Origin: Chrysoperla carnea
Taxonomy: Eukaryota; Arthropoda; Insecta; Neuroptera; Chrysopidae
Assembly (NCBI RefSeq): GCF_905475395.1
Contig: NC_058340.1
Span: 55,902,181 to 55,966,180, forward strand
Direction: 5' to 3'
Length of the DNA: 64,000 bases
Positions within the stretch are counted from its first letter, which is position 1, and the number at the start of each line of letters is the position of its first letter. Position numbers and translations under genes: made by a program. The notes below the pieces were generated by a model, which was not told the DNA's origin, made no database searches, and saw nothing but the letters and a program-made list of their open reading frames with translations. Of this stretch, positions 28,601 to 41,035 are shown in pieces.

Positions 28601-30162
28601 TGGAAGATTAGTTTGCTATAGTCAGCCACAAAAACGCCTCTGGCGTCTGAATTAAAGCTGTCTAATTAAACGTGCAATTCTTGTATATATATATCAGGAA
28701 TCTCGGAAAAGGCTCCAACGATTTTCATGAAATTTTGTATGCAGGGTGTTTTTGGGCGAAAAATGGATCTAGCTTCATTTTTAGAAAACGTCGTTTTATC
28801 TCGGTAGAACTGAAATTTTTTAAATAGCTAAAGTTGTAAAAATCAAATTTACTACAATTTATCGTTTAAAGTATATTTCCTTCAAACCTTCAATGTTTTA
28901 AAATAGAAAATTTCAATTTTTATCGAACAATTTTAAATTTTGAATAATACGCAGGGATATGTCATGTTTACTTAATGTGGTGATTTTGTCTACCCTCTAT
29001 GGGGGGTTTTGTTTAAATAATTTAACTGGATTAATTCGATTAAGTTTAGTTAATTGAATAAAACCAAGAATTGAAATGAAAGTTGTATTTTTAAACCCTG
29101 TTTATGTTATTATTATGTTATGTTATTTAATAATGTTTCGGTTAAATATGTCGTTTAATGTCAATTAAGGCACTTAGAACAATAAATTAAGTACTCAGGG
29201 ATCTTTCTTTCAGAGATTTTATAACATATAGCTCATTTATGTTCTCAGTTACTTGTTAAGATTCAAAATAAAATCCGGGTCAAAGAAATTGTTCCTCTGT
29301 GAAAATTTGCATAACCTGGCAGTTCGCTTTCAGCGGAAGTTGTCACAAGATTGGAAATTTTCTGATTCCTCCTGGGAGCAAAGTCCCGAAGTATAGAAAT
29401 TCTCATGAGAAAAAAAGTTTATGAAAAAGCGCTTAACAATAGCCTCCCTCTTAAATTTCCAATCATTCTAACATGTGAGCCAATTTGCCAGTGGGCAGTG
29501 AGCCAATTTTCCCTCGTACTTACTTCGTTTTTTTGCTGGTTTTGTGCTACGCACTAACTGAATACAAGAAATAATTAAAAAAATTATAGCTTAGATATTC
29601 AATTTTTTTGTGCTGGCTTGAAACACTGTCTTGATGTTTTTTTATTGGCTTGCTGGCTTAATGATCGCGCCAAGCTTTTTATATGAAGTCAGTTGTACTG
29701 GCTTGTTGGCTCTCTGGGTTGAAAAAAATCTTTTTATTTTACTGTGCTGGCTTGGAACGCTGCCTTGATATTTTTTAGTGATTTTATGGCCAAGACAATT
29801 CTCTTACTCAAAAGATTGTTTACCCGTATAAACCTAGTATAGAAAAAATTACTACTGGAGTGCTGGATTAAGAGATTTTTAACTGGCTATCTGTTTTAAA
29901 AATCAAAGCAACTTCGTAAAAAGTTATTTTATAATTTGTAAGAAATAATTTTTCTGGTTTGCTAGCTTGAAATACTGTCCGCGATCAATATTTTGGGGAA
30001 TTAGACAAAATTTTTAAAAATTCACTACGTACCTGTTGTCGATGGTATTAACAAACTATTATATGTACGTAAAAAATGTATTGCGGATGAAAAAGATGGT
30101 GAAATTGGTCCATTTGGTATATTTTCACGATTACTTGCAGAATACGCGTAATGTAAACTCAT
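25665..30162 (-). CDS. bZIP transcription factor, PAR/giant/CES-2-like
   Basis: A sequence-specific DNA-binding protein, expected in the nucleus as a dimer. Exons, 5' to 3' on the minus strand: 30033-30162, 27279-27521, 26129-26313, 25665-25829. They total 723 nt, 240 aa plus stop, with phases agreeing. Residues 1-43 are Ser/Asn-rich; residues 44-125 are Asn/Ser/Thr-rich and disordered. The bZIP is C-terminal: [20 protein letters not shown], then [13 protein letters not shown], followed by a zipper starting [18 protein letters not shown]. The basic-region signature NNQAAKKSR (NxxAAxxSR) and the lead-in [12 protein letters not shown] are typical of PAR, NFIL3, giant and CES-2 proteins; C/EBP has Val instead. 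The protein stops about 20 residues after the zipper. Insects carry several such genes, and I cannot choose between giant and CES-2-like ones. The start is the first ATG of an open exon; further 5' UTR exons are possible. Confidence 0.92.
26314..27278 (-). other. bZIP gene intron 2
   Basis: About 1 kb of A+T-rich intron. The open frame on the minus strand at 26772-27047 is lysine/phenylalanine-rich with no domain and no usable splice context, so it is treated as chance. Confidence 0.6.
27541..27935 (-). repeat. Repeat family B, copy 1 (bZIP intron 1)
   Basis: In minus orientation this contains, in order, TGGCGCTCGTACTA at the far end, AACTTTGATGACGAATTTTG, GATATCTGCCTTGG, a GATATTTTGAAAATTAC block, CAGTACCGTGCTCATACATC and CTTAATTAGTCGGG. 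The same order is seen at 36150-36780 and 50650-51190, with a fragment at 45645-45760. The copy begins about 20 bases from the coding exon at 27279-27521. No long reading frame is present. Confidence 0.7.
28170..28202. repeat. TA microsatellite
   Basis: A run of alternating TA with a single TG step (TATATATATATATGTATATA) lies inside intron 1 of the bZIP gene. Confidence 0.7.
28430..29000 (+). repeat. Unclassified interspersed repeat remnant
   Basis: Phrases such as AATCTCGGAAAAGGCTCCAA, CGATTTTCATGAAATTTTGT and GGGCGAAAAATGGATCTAGC lie here, with GCTGTCTAATTAAACGTGCA and ATTCTTGTATATATATA just upstream. The style is that of an old transposon-derived repeat. There is no second copy in this window, so the call rests on character only. 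Confidence 0.35.
29600..29990 (+). repeat. Degenerate tandem repeat built on TGCTGGCTTGAAACACTGTC
   Basis: Related units begin at about 29610 (GTGCTGGCTTGAAACACTGT), 29738 (CTGTGCTGGCTTGGAACGCT) and 29949 (TTTGCTAGCTTGAAATACTG). Each is followed by a T-rich stretch, and shorter TGGCTTG fragments lie between. Unit spacing is about 130-210 bases. It lies within intron 1 of the bZIP gene. Confidence 0.5.
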
Positions 30163-30590
30163 ATTAACAAACAAAATTACAAAAACACTTTAAAACAAAA
30201 TACAACAATGCAAACTTTTTAACAATATAATATAAACATTTTCTTTTATGATAACTTTTCATCAATTATTGTTTTGTATTTAAGTAAACAAGTTTAACTA
30301 AATAAATATTTGTTTTTGATAATTGTTATAAAATATATTACCTACCTGTTTTATTGTTATTTTATCCGCCGTAACCATAACAAATAAAAATATATATTAA
30401 TAAATAATTATTGTCAATTAAGGGTGTAACGTAAGTGGGGCGTTAAGCCTCCTGAACAATATAATCTAATGTGAAAAGAGATGGGTAAAATTGAAATTTA
30501 AAGATTATATTTTGATTTGCAATCTATATAGAAAGAAGAAATTTGTCTTTCTTAATAGCTGTGCTTTTAGAGTATTTGAAATCCTTAAAA
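30163..30590. promoter_or_regulatory. Upstream region of the bZIP gene
   Basis: This is the expected promoter and 5' UTR side of the minus-strand bZIP gene. A donor-like site (ACAG/GTAGGTAA on the minus strand, about 30350) could end a non-coding first exon, but I found no matching acceptor before the start codon. No core promoter motif was recognised. Confidence 0.3.
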
Positions 30591-30591
30591 A

Positions 30592-31174
30592 AACAAGTGA
30601 AAACACACAATTGACTGAGTTAATTGTTGAAATACCATGTATAGACAGTGTTGATTACTCCATCACATTACACATACATACATGTCACACATATATAACT
30701 GATATTCCCGTATAATACATACTATACAACAATTTGCGCATAAATTGCGCTCTCACGAGTAAACAACGATTTTTACGAAAATTGTTTCAAACAAAAGTTG
30801 TTTATTTTTTTATAAGGAACATTTTTTACGTTTAACTTTTATTCTATCTCTAACGGTTTACAAGATGGATCCTACGGACCCAAGACCCAATTGATTTATG
30901 TGGCTCATTTACGAACTTGACCTCACTTTTTATGTCCTAAGTATGCTATAATAAATCTAGCTTGATATTTCTTTTCGTTTTCGCGTAATCGTGATGATAG
31001 ACGGACAGACAGACGACAGACGACAGACAGACAACCGGAAATGGAGTAATTAGGTGATTTTATGAACACCTATACCAAAATTTTGTTCATAGTATCAATA
31101 TTTTTAAGCGTTACAAACTTGGGACTAAACTTAGTATACGTTGGTATATTTCATATACTTACATGGTATAAAAA
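30592..31174 (+). repeat. Repeat family A, full-length copy 1
   Basis: It runs from AACAAGTGAAAAC to GGTATAAAA. Shared landmarks in order: ACTGAGTTAATTGTTGAAAT, TGCGCTCTCACGAGTAAACA, GTTCTATCTCTAACGGTTTACA, GATCCTACGGACCCAAGACC, a GACAGACAGACGACAGAC run, ACCGGAAATGGAGTAATTAG, TATGAACACCTATACC and GCGTTACAAACTTGGGACTA. No gene-length frame was found. Confidence 0.85.
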
Positions 31175-34100
31175 TAATTAAAACTGATGAAGAGGCTTTT
31201 CATGGAGTCGATTCCATTGTATGCTTAACAAGAGGAGTCTGCAAAGGAAATCATTCGCAAAATTTCAGAAAATTAATTTTTTTAGAATTTATCATCGAAC
31301 CATGTATTTTTTCTAATATTTACGATTAAATTTCATAAGTATTAGTAAATGGAAAATATTTATCATAAGCAAACTAGTAGAAAATAAATTTTCACAAGAA
31401 GAGATTCCGAAAGTTATTGATTCCGCTCTATTTCAGGTTTAGCGATTAGTTCAAATTACCCTGAATATTATAAGCCCTTTATTCGGGGTAAGATAATAAA
31501 ATTAATGCCCAACTTTATATTAAATATCCCCGGTATTCGATAAGATATCATCGTAATATATGATAGGTTGAACAATAACAATTTGATTTAGAAATTCCAC
31601 GCCTTTTTATGACATGCGCGACGCCTGTTTGTTATTCTATTGGTGTTTACCTAATTTTTCACCCCTATATAGAAATTGTTTCTAAAACTACCCTTATGAT
31701 TATTGTTTGTTTCATATATTCATATCTATTCGTATTATTATTTAGACAATAATATTTACAATTATTCACATGTAACTTTTTGTAACAATAGAAATTTTAC
31801 CATATCTATTAAAATTACATAGAATTTTCATAGCATGCTCAGTCTCAGTGTTGTTTGCTGTATCGAATTGTATTTGCATGTCTTAGATTACCGAGCGTTA
31901 CGTGTTTATGATAAGTAGTACTTATTTAGCCGTTCATTTACTTTTCTTTGTAACACAGAGAGTTATCCAATTTTCCTATGCTGGTGGAAGTGATGGGAAG
32001 TTAATAAATTATATACATTTATGGTATAAAATTTAAGACTTTTATGATTTTCTTTGGATGCCGTGGCCAGAACTGCATCAAAATGAAATGGGACTACACG
32101 GGAAGCACCAGCTTTTAAACAAATAAAAAATCATCAAAATAGGTTCACATAGTCCAAAGTTCTGAGGTAACAAACATTAAAAAAAAAATACAGTCGAATT
32201 GATAACTTCCTCCGTTTTTGTTTGAAGTCGGTTAAAAATACATGGACACAGGCGTTTGTCTTCTACTGCCCTTGACAATTTTTTACTAAAGCATTTTTCC
32301 GTAGTTAGCGTGGTTTCTTCGATTAAATGCAATAATGGCATATATTTAAGTTACATTTTTTTTCCGAAAGTTGACGATTTTCGAAAAAATGGTTGAGATG
32401 ACAAATATTAATTTTTTAAAATGCGGATCAACTTTCAAATTTAAAGCGTTGTTCTAACTCTTACCGTTTAGGATCTAAATCTCAGAACATGATGTCCCCC
32501 ATCAAGCTCTACAATTTTTGTTCAAGTTATTTTTTGAATGGTTAACTACAAAGCGAGCTATTAGCCATTATAGATAAAAAGACTAGAACCATCCTGAACA
32601 CCTATGTCTGGATCTTGAGAGCCGTTACTACATTTACTAGTATTTATTCTCGAAAAAAACCACAAAAATTTCTGATTTTAAAATCATTTTGCCATCACTT
32701 ATCCTCGCTTTTGTTCACAATTTCGTTGGTTTTAATTGTTCGTACAATGATAATATGTAAACTGTGCAAAAAAATATTTCGGTTTATAAAGAAGCATTCC
32801 TAACATACTGCGTGTGAGAAGAATAATTACAATTTTCTTTTATAGATATTAAATAAATCACATGAATGCAATTATAAGTACTTAACTTGTACGTTTTTCC
32901 CCTACTGAGGGTAAAATCATACGTCAAAATAATCTGATATCGTTTAACTTTGAAAAATTTTGAAAAAAATTCTCAAAATCGCGTAGTTTTTTATTTTCCT
33001 TCACGTTTTGATGATTGTAATCATAAAAGACTAGTTGCTTTTTATTTAAAAAAAGATCAAGCCTTTTACTGAAAGTTGCTATATTGCTCGCACTTTCTTA
33101 ATCTTGACCTATAATGAAAGACTATGAAATTCTTGCTCCATTTTTCCACCTTTTTCCTTAATTTGCTACATAATATATAATTCAAAATATTATTATATAG
33201 TTGTTTACAGCTATTATATTAGACAATAGATACATAACAATAATATAGAAAAACAAAAGTTTTTTATGTAAATAACCTATAAAAAAAATATTATTTATCT
33301 ATTTTTTATTTAATAATAATTAATTTTTATGATTTTGCGCATGGTGGTACAACCTATATAAATATATAAGATACAACTATATAGCTTACATTATTTTATT
33401 ATTTAAATATTATAATTATTCCTTATATAAATATAAATAACAAAAAAAATTCAATTAAAATAGAAAAATTATTTATAAATTAGAATAATGATAAATTATT
33501 TTTAAATTACTTTTAGTTGTATAAAAGGGCGCTCGCACGTTTTATATATGAATGTTATATCTGGTTTAAAATAGCTGAGGTTTTTGCTTTATTGTGATAG
33601 GATATAATTACCTCGAAAAAAGATAGATTTGAAGTTTACGATATAACTTCATATTATGAGGACTTTTGGAACAATTTTGTATGCTCATTTTTTAAGTGGT
33701 TATATAGGACACGTTATCGTTCTGATCTTTTTGCTGGGTGGACGGTAAAACCAATAAAAGGGCAAAAAAAAAAAAAAACGACACAAAATAAGACTTAGGA
33801 GTTACCTAGGAAACTAAAATTTTTTCAATCGACTCAGCTTGCCATGAAATTTGGGAAAATGCAAAAATGTTGTTATAATTTATCAACATAGTTAAACATA
33901 GCAGAGATAATTTAAAGTAAGTACAAATTGTTATGTTATGTCATAATAAATATCCTGATCAAACCATACTTAATGTTCACTAATAAATAAGAAGTATGTC
34001 TTTTTTAAACTAATATTACAATTAATTCACATAGTAAAAACTAAAAGTAGCTATAAAATTAAGTTCTTTAAAGAATCAGATTAAATATTTTAAATATTTT

Positions 34101-35077
34101 GTAAATAAAAAAAAAGTCATTGCTACATTTATAATCTACCACGGTAAAAAAAGGAATGTAGCTCCTACCGGGTGTCCCACGACACCTCTCGTTTTTGTCA
34201 ACACTATAAGCACGACCATATGTTGTTTAGTTGTACATTGATATATCTCTTCTAGATATGATTTACAATTGAAAATTTTAGAATTTGTAGAATTTCGAAG
34301 TGAAAGGTGGTCTAAACCCTTCGGAACCCATGCTTGACATGATCGGGTGATATGATAAAAAATCTGAAATTAAAAAATCACAATGATATCCTATCTCGAG
34401 GAGACGTTCTTAAATAATAATCTTTAACTCCAATTTGACCATTATTTTTATTACACAAAATGCTTAAGAGATCTTGCTTGTACTTCTAGGTCTTGATCTC
34501 GAAAAATCTAAATTTGCCCTGAGTCTGTTTGCAATATGTGTATAATGAAATGTGTCCGCGTTATTTAAATTTCGTGAGCCTTTTTATGAGTTAGATTTTA
34601 TTTCGCATTTTTCGTATATTGGTTGTTTTCGACTTTCTGTATTTAAGTATTTATTGTGTAGGTAGTAATTATTAGAAAAGAATAAAAAACGTATTTTATA
34701 ATCCATTAACAATTATTCAATTTCAATGTAATTTATAACATTAATTTTAATATATTTTCGATAATTATTCGACAAAAAATTTATATATATATTTTCTTAA
34801 TGATATACTTTTTATTCAGAAAATTGCATATAAAATTATAGGTTGCAAATGAATTGACCATTCAATAATTTTTTTTTCAAATTAATTACTTATATACATT
34901 ATCGAATTATGAATAATATCTGGTTTTTTTTAACAAATATAATTTATTGGTTTTAAATTCTTATTTGTTCTATATTGGTTTAGAAAGAAATGGAAGGAAT
35001 TTATAGGGTGTCCCATGGTGACCATACTTTCAAAGGCAATGTTAAACCCAAGTTTTGGAAATTTTCGAAAACTAGTC
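31175..35077. other. Gene-free spacer
   Basis: About 3.9 kb without a supportable gene. It contains the insect-type repeat at 32029-32236 and extremely A+T-rich DNA at about 33150-33520 and 34680-34960. The minus-strand gene to the right ends at 35526. Confidence 0.5.
32029..32236 (+). repeat. Interspersed repeat ending GAAGTCGGTTAAA, copy 1
   Basis: It contains AAGACTTTTATGATTTTC, AAATGGGACTACACGGGAAG, CACCAGCTTTTAAACAAATA, ATCATCAAAATAGGTTCAC, AAAGTTCTGAGGTAACAAAC and CAGTCGAATTGATAACTTCC, and ends TTTGAAGTCGGTTAAA. A longer copy lies at 44593-44880. From memory, near-identical tails are common in moth and butterfly genomes. Confidence 0.75.
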
Positions 35078-35180
35078 ATGTTTACGAAAAAATGTTTTGA
35101 ACAAGAGTTGTTTATTTTTTTATAAGAAACATTTTTTACACGTAAACTTTTGTTCTATCTCTAACGGTCAACAAGATGAA
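35078..35180 (+). repeat. Repeat family A, partial copy 2
   Basis: Only the middle of the family is present: CATGTTTACGAAAAAATGTT, TTATAAGAAACATTTTTTAC and TTTTGTTCTATCTCTAACGG. Both ends are missing or too decayed to see. Confidence 0.65.
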
Positions 35181-35525
35181 ATTTTGCGTAAAATCGTGAA
35201 ACTGAAAAAAATAGACAAACTTTGAAAAGTTATATCTTTGAAATTATTGGTCCTATAATAACCGATTTTATAATCTGAAATTATTGAAAAATTCACTTTC
35301 TTAACAAATACTATAGTTTTTGATGAAAAACCAGACCTCAACTAAAAACAAGAATCTAGCCAGGCTAAAATCGGCAAAAATTGAAGTAAGGTAAAAATTT
35401 TCGAGTTTTTTTATTTTTCGGCATGATCAGGTCGTCTGCCGAGGTTGAAAACTTTAACAATGCCTCTATATCGCAAACAACAAAATTATATATATTGAAT
35501 CAAAATAATAAATCGACTTACATTT

Positions 35526-38500
35526 CTATTTATACTTTCGAATGGATTTAATATTGACCATGTGCCATCGTGCTAGTGGACTATGAAGGTTTTTACAACA
35601 ATCCACCAGTGTAAGTTTGGGCCTTGAATTAAGTCTTTTGAGACCTAGACATTTATCTGTTCCAATATGATGTAGTAAAGATGTTCGTGGATTATAAAAC
35701 CAATGTTGATTTTCACTATCTCTTCTACAAAGGTCTACATATGCAGATCTCTGGCTACTAGAGTATTCTAAACATAATCCTTTTTGACGAATCTTTCCAT
35801 TAATGGTATGTTTCCAAACCTTAAAAATGATGAAAATTCTCAATACTTGGCTGATTCAAGAACATTTTCATAAACGGGTTTTGTGTTTCTTGCATCAAAA
35901 TGAGCCAAAAATTTGGAGATATGCAGAGTGATAAAGTTTTTAAATAAAAATGTCATAGTGGTAGTACGCGAACGCTCCACTGGTCCCATTCTTATAAACT
36001 TCTAATCATTAATTATTTAGCAAATAGCCATTGCATTAGGAGAATCCTATCGTTTTGGACAAACGAAGTGTATTGAACAGTTACAGAATTCTCATTCGTA
36101 TAGTTGAAACTTTTAATGATGCTATCTACAGAAATATAAGTCTATTCAATTTTAGACTTGTGGTTGAAATTATTTGTACCTTATTTTAAACTTTGATGAT
36201 GAATTTTGTTATAACTTCATGAATGTAGACAAAAATTAGAATAAAATTTTTCGATATCTGCCTTGGTTTTCGAAATATCAAAAACCTAATTAATTAAACA
36301 AAATTTTCAATTTTCGATATTTTAAAAATTATTCCAGATATCGAAAAAAATTTTTGTTACTTTTCGTCTTACATATTGTCAATTTATAACATAATTAACC
36401 ATAAAAAATGAAAAAATATATTTTTTTAAATTTATGTCCCCAATACCGTGCTTAATTAGTCGGGAACAAATGTTTATTTTGTTTTCAATAATTTATTGAG
36501 GTTTTAACTATAATTTAAATAGTTTTTTTTTTTTAAACTTCCACCGATTAGTTTTGGAAAGTTCTATGAAAAAATATCACCCATCTACCATTTTCCCATA
36601 AGATCACTGTTGAACATGCCTACTTTTGAAGTCACTTATTTATTTTAATAGGACAACCCCCTCTAATATTTTCAGAATTGATTAAGACTTAATCCAATAT
36701 CATATAAAAAAATCAAGAATTTTATCCAAAGTTTCCTTGGCACTTGTGCATCCTTAAAGATTAATAGCTTTTGTATTAAACATTTTTCACATAGTCCTTT
36801 GTTTGTTGACTAACGACTTGACACAAAGGAGTTGAAGCGGAGGAGTTGAGTAGCGTGTGTCCAGATTTTAAAATACTTTTTTATATTTCACTTCCATGGC
36901 CATGAAATCATAATTAAGTTAAAAATATTGTGTAACAGTAGTTCAAATATTGTGGGAGCGCAAATAAATGCTTAACACACATAAGTAATTCATATATTGT
37001 ATAACTTAATTGCGCTTCCACCATTTAAGTACTTATTTACCAACTGAATTAAACTCTAAATTATAATTTGAGAATATTCTTGCTGATTTTTAAAAGACTG
37101 GAGTTTCGTGAATAATAGTCGTATCAAGAAGAAAACAAAAACATTTTGAAGTTTGAATTATCTTCTTTTAAAATATTAGAATGACATTTTTATTTATCAC
37201 AATCGGTGTTAACAAAAAGAAACAGTGCGAAGAAAACTTTACTTAGCTTTTTTTATTTTTTACGATTTTCTACTGACTTAAACCATGTAAATAGTAAAAA
37301 CAATGCTGGAAAATTCGCTTTGGGGTATCAAATTATTGCAATTGGGGTATCAAAATGAACAGATTTTGAAACCATAAAAATTATTTGAACAATTTTGTAT
37401 AAAAAGAAGCAATTTCAATTTTATAAGGAGCAATAAATATGCTTCTTTAATTTATTACAAAACTTTGACGAATCGGGTAGGTAAGTGCAACGAAAATTTG
37501 GAAAATTAACAGGGTTTTTAAACCTCTCTCTATTAAACTAAAAAATATTGTTTTTTTGCTGATTTGTAGCAAATTTTCCAAAACAGAAGAAAAAGTCATT
37601 TTATAGACTATTTACAATCAATATTGAATGAACAAAAAAATTTTTCTTCGTTAAAATATTGAAAGGCACATAAGAATATCTATCTAATCGAAGCTATCAA
37701 AATCTGTTGTACGATCATCGGTTCAGCAGGAATCTATGATAAAAAATAGGCGATTTTACAATCAATAATCGATTAACAATCGTAAAAATTTCAAAAATTT
37801 AGCCTAAAAAATCAGGCTAAATGCTCCAGCATTAATTAGGTAAGAAATGCATTAATTAAGAAATTTCGAAAAACAAAAAAACCTTTCGATACAACCCAGC
37901 GTGAAATAATCGACGATGCTCATTTTGGGTTAAATGGCTTCGTGAATAAGCAAAATTGGCTCTTTGAAATCGACAGTTTGGTGTGGCTTATGGTAAAATT
38001 AAAAATATATCATATTGATATCCCATACCGTTTTACTCTTATTTCAAATTAAAAACCTATAAAACCAATTTAACTACCGTAAAGCCATATTTTTAACTGA
38101 ACTGAATTTTAACTGGTTGTGAGGTTCTATGAGGATTACGGGCTATATCAAAGGTGGATTTTGAGCAGGAATGTTAGGAGTAAACACAAAATTGGAAATT
38201 TACCAATAAATATTAATTACTAAAGAGAAAATATTTTTGACAAATACCTGATGATCATGAAACTTTGTACAATATTTCATTGTAACTCGGTGCATTGAAT
38301 CTTTTGATTGATTTGAAGGATAGCTAAGACATAGGTTTCGACCAAACATATTTTTTAGCTATAAAATAAATTTATATAAAAAAGATTATTTTATTAAATA
38401 AAATTGAGAAACTTACTTTACCAACTTGTCGAATTTGCATCTTTCTTGAGCTCCATGCTATAGATGCCATTGCTAGTTTTTCAGCTTGCCTGCCTTCACA

Positions 38501-39033
38501 AATTAACGGAGGATCAAAATAGTATAACCTAGGATATTTTACAAGTATATAGGCACTACTTTCTACATTCATATCATCCGGTAAAGACGAAATTTCTTGT
38601 GAAAATTGGTGGTATGATGTGTTAGATGAAAATAAATAATCTTCATACCAATTAATCTTTAAAAAAAATACATTTTGTTGGGTTTCTTTTTAATTATTAA
38701 GATTACGTGTTACTTTACCATTTTAGTCCTTTCAGGCTTTGCACGGCTTTATTTTTAGAGTAAAATGATACGATACTCTAATATACTCTAAAACTCAAAG
38801 TGCTGTTATGATAATTGGAAATTCAAGACTTCTTGAAAAAGGGAAATAAAAGTACAATATTTGTCCAGATTCGCAGAGAGAGTGAAAAATGGCTTTAAGA
38901 TGTTTGGGTACATCTTAAATAAATTATAAAACTTAGATTTACAGCTTACCTGAAGACTAGGACATATTTCATTTATATTTAAACATAAAAATATCAGTAA
39001 AGGTAGTGTAATATGCGTATTAATTAAACTCAT
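35526..39033 (-). CDS. Secreted ricin-type beta-trefoil lectin-like protein
   Basis: Four exons on the minus strand, 38950-39033, 38417-38656, 38248-38358 and 35526-35819, join with phase-0 introns to 729 nt, 242 aa plus stop. Residues 1-22 (MSLINTHITLPLLIFLCLNI) look like a signal peptide, so the protein should be secreted or lumenal. Residues 29-115 match nothing I know. The C-terminal 120 residues show ricin-B repeats: NLCLSYPS...MKYC...HDHQVW, then GLCLEYSSS...DLCRRDSENQHWFY, then KCLGLKRL...LVDCC...ARWHMV. These are three CL-C-QxW-type subdomains, as at the C-terminus of polypeptide GalNAc-transferases. No glycosyltransferase domain precedes them, so this may be a stand-alone or truncated relative. 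Such domains bind galactose or GalNAc; binding here is inference. Intron 3 (about 2.4 kb) carries a family B repeat. Confidence 0.8.
36150..36780 (+). repeat. Repeat family B, copy 2 (lectin intron 3)
   Basis: Begins TTTTAGACTTGTGGTTGAAA and contains AACTTTGATGATGAATTTTG, GATATCTGCCTTGG, CCAATACCGTGCTTAATTAG, TAATTTAAATAGTTTTTTTT and CCACCGATTAGTTTTGG. It ends in a block that includes GCCTACTTTTGAAGTCACTT and CCTTAAAG. It is the most complete copy together with the one at 50650. No coding frame was found. Confidence 0.75.
36781..38247 (-). other. Remainder of lectin intron 3
   Basis: A+T-rich intron. ATTGTGGGAGCGCAAATAAA (about 36950) and TTGCGCTTCCACCATTTA (about 37010) form a partial inverted pair resembling the end of the repeat at 43351-43700. 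No exon was recognised. Confidence 0.45.
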
Positions 39034-40520
39034 ATTGATTTATAATTAATAATTAATTAAATAATAATTATATCAATTGGTGTAAAGTTTTCATCTTAGA
39101 CTGTTACTTTTAATTATACAATTTGGATACAATGCGAACAATTTGGAAATAGTTAAATGAATATGATTAATAAATTAAGGAAATAAGGTAAGCATCTTAT
39201 AACGCGATACTTGGATGAAATTAATCATATAAGTTTCTCTGTTGTGTTGCTTAGTGACTAAACAGTATGAACAGTATGAAACGGCGTCCGAAGCAAACTC
39301 TATTTTCACTACCTACCCCTTCACCGGCTGTGGCCACTCTTGACAAACACACCTCGTGAACCGTTCTTTATATTAGCCAATGCATTTCACCAGTTTTTTC
39401 TTTTTTTTAGCCATCGTTAATCCACCGTCTGGCTTCGTTAATCTCTCATTAAAACAAGGGGCAATTTTAGTTACGTCCTAGACCGAATATCTAGAGGATC
39501 TTGGCTCGAGTCCCGACTTATGTTGCGTTTTAAATTGAAGTGTACAGTCTCACTTTCATATGTTAAGTGGGAAAATGGGTTAAGATAACAAAAGTTATTA
39601 AAAATATCAAGTATGATGGATTTTGACTTATAAAGTAGACAAAAATTTGAAATGAATGTAGAATACATTGATTTATGATATTGAATCGAATAGCATTTCA
39701 ACTGTATAATGGTACGTGCTATACGAAGAGGATCTGTATATATAAGCACAAATATGGCAAAATACTAACAGTACATACAGTAAACTCTCTCTAATTTTGT
39801 ATGGCAGGCTATAATTTAATGAAAGAAGGGAATTTTTAAGATTTAGGCTAGAAAATTGGAATTATGAGACTGAAAAGTGTGAGGGTAAGAATATTTAATG
39901 ATATTTTGTGAAGGGTTGCGTGAGTTAAGAGTTACTTTGGAAAATGGGACAGATATAACATAGTTGAAATAATGGACTGTAAAGATGAGCTTTAGCAGAA
40001 GAATATATCTAGTTTTATTACAAAAGTATTTGTTATAAGGGAGGACAGGTTCGGGTTACAATTTAACTATTTTAAAAATATAATGTATGCCGTTAATTCT
40101 TGTAAATTTTTGAGTCAAATAAAATAAATAATAATGTCAAGCTATAAAACAATAATAAAGGAATACAAATGCTGTGATGTCTTTCAGTAGATATGTGAAA
40201 TCTGGATTGTTAAATTACAGAATAGATAGTAAAAGTGGTGAGGGAGGATCCAAGGAAATCTGAAAATCTTGAAAATCATATTTCAAGATTTTCAGACGCC
40301 AGAGTTTTACTGTAATAAATTTAAAATGTGTTGGTATAAAATTGAGCTTATTGTATTTATTGTATTATCTACCTATCATTTACAAATAAATCAATTGAAA
40401 TATGTAATCATTACCAAAATACTAATTATTATTACTTACCGTAAAAGGGTATTAAACATTTATTGATTACATTTTTTAAATGAATATCATATTTTGTTAC
40501 ATATTATAATGAATTCTACT
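39034..40520. other. Gene-free spacer upstream of the lectin gene
   Basis: It should include the lectin promoter near 39034-39300. The open frame at 39471-39749 on the minus strand lacks coding character, and no other structure was recognised. Confidence 0.45.
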
Positions 40521-41035
40521 TTTTATACCATGTATATATGAAATGTACATAGCATATTAAGTTTAGTCCCAAGTTTGTAACGCTTAAAAATAATGATGCT
40601 AGGAAAAAAATTTTGTCATAGGTGTTCATAAAATCACCTAATTAGTCCATTTCCGGTTGTCCGCCCGTCCGTCCGTCTGTGGACACGATAACTCAAAAAC
40701 GAAAAAAGATATCGAGCTGAAATTTTTACAGCGTACTCAGGGCGTAAAAAGTGAGGCCAAGTTCGTAAATGAGCATCATAGGTCAATTGGGTCTTGGGTC
40801 CGTAGGACCCATCTTGTAAACCGTTAGAGATAGAACAAAAGTTTAAATGTAAAAAATGTTTCTTATCAAAAATTCAACAACTTTTGTTTGAAACATTTTT
40901 TCGTAAACATCACTGTTTACCCGTGAGGGCGCCAATTAGGCGGAAATTTTATAATATGTACAAAATTGATTATCAGTTATGTATGTGTCACATGTTTCAA
41001 CAATTAACTCAGTCAATTGTTTGTTTTCACTTGTT
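40521..41035 (-). repeat. Repeat family A, full-length copy 3 (reverse)
   Basis: It reads from TTTTATACCATGTATATATG to GTTTTCACTTGTT, the complement of the family. It belongs to the sub-family whose middle reads GCGCCAATTAGGCGGAAATT, shared with the copies at 42636 and 61461. The run near 40660 is CCGCCCGTCCGTCCGTCTG. Confidence 0.85.
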
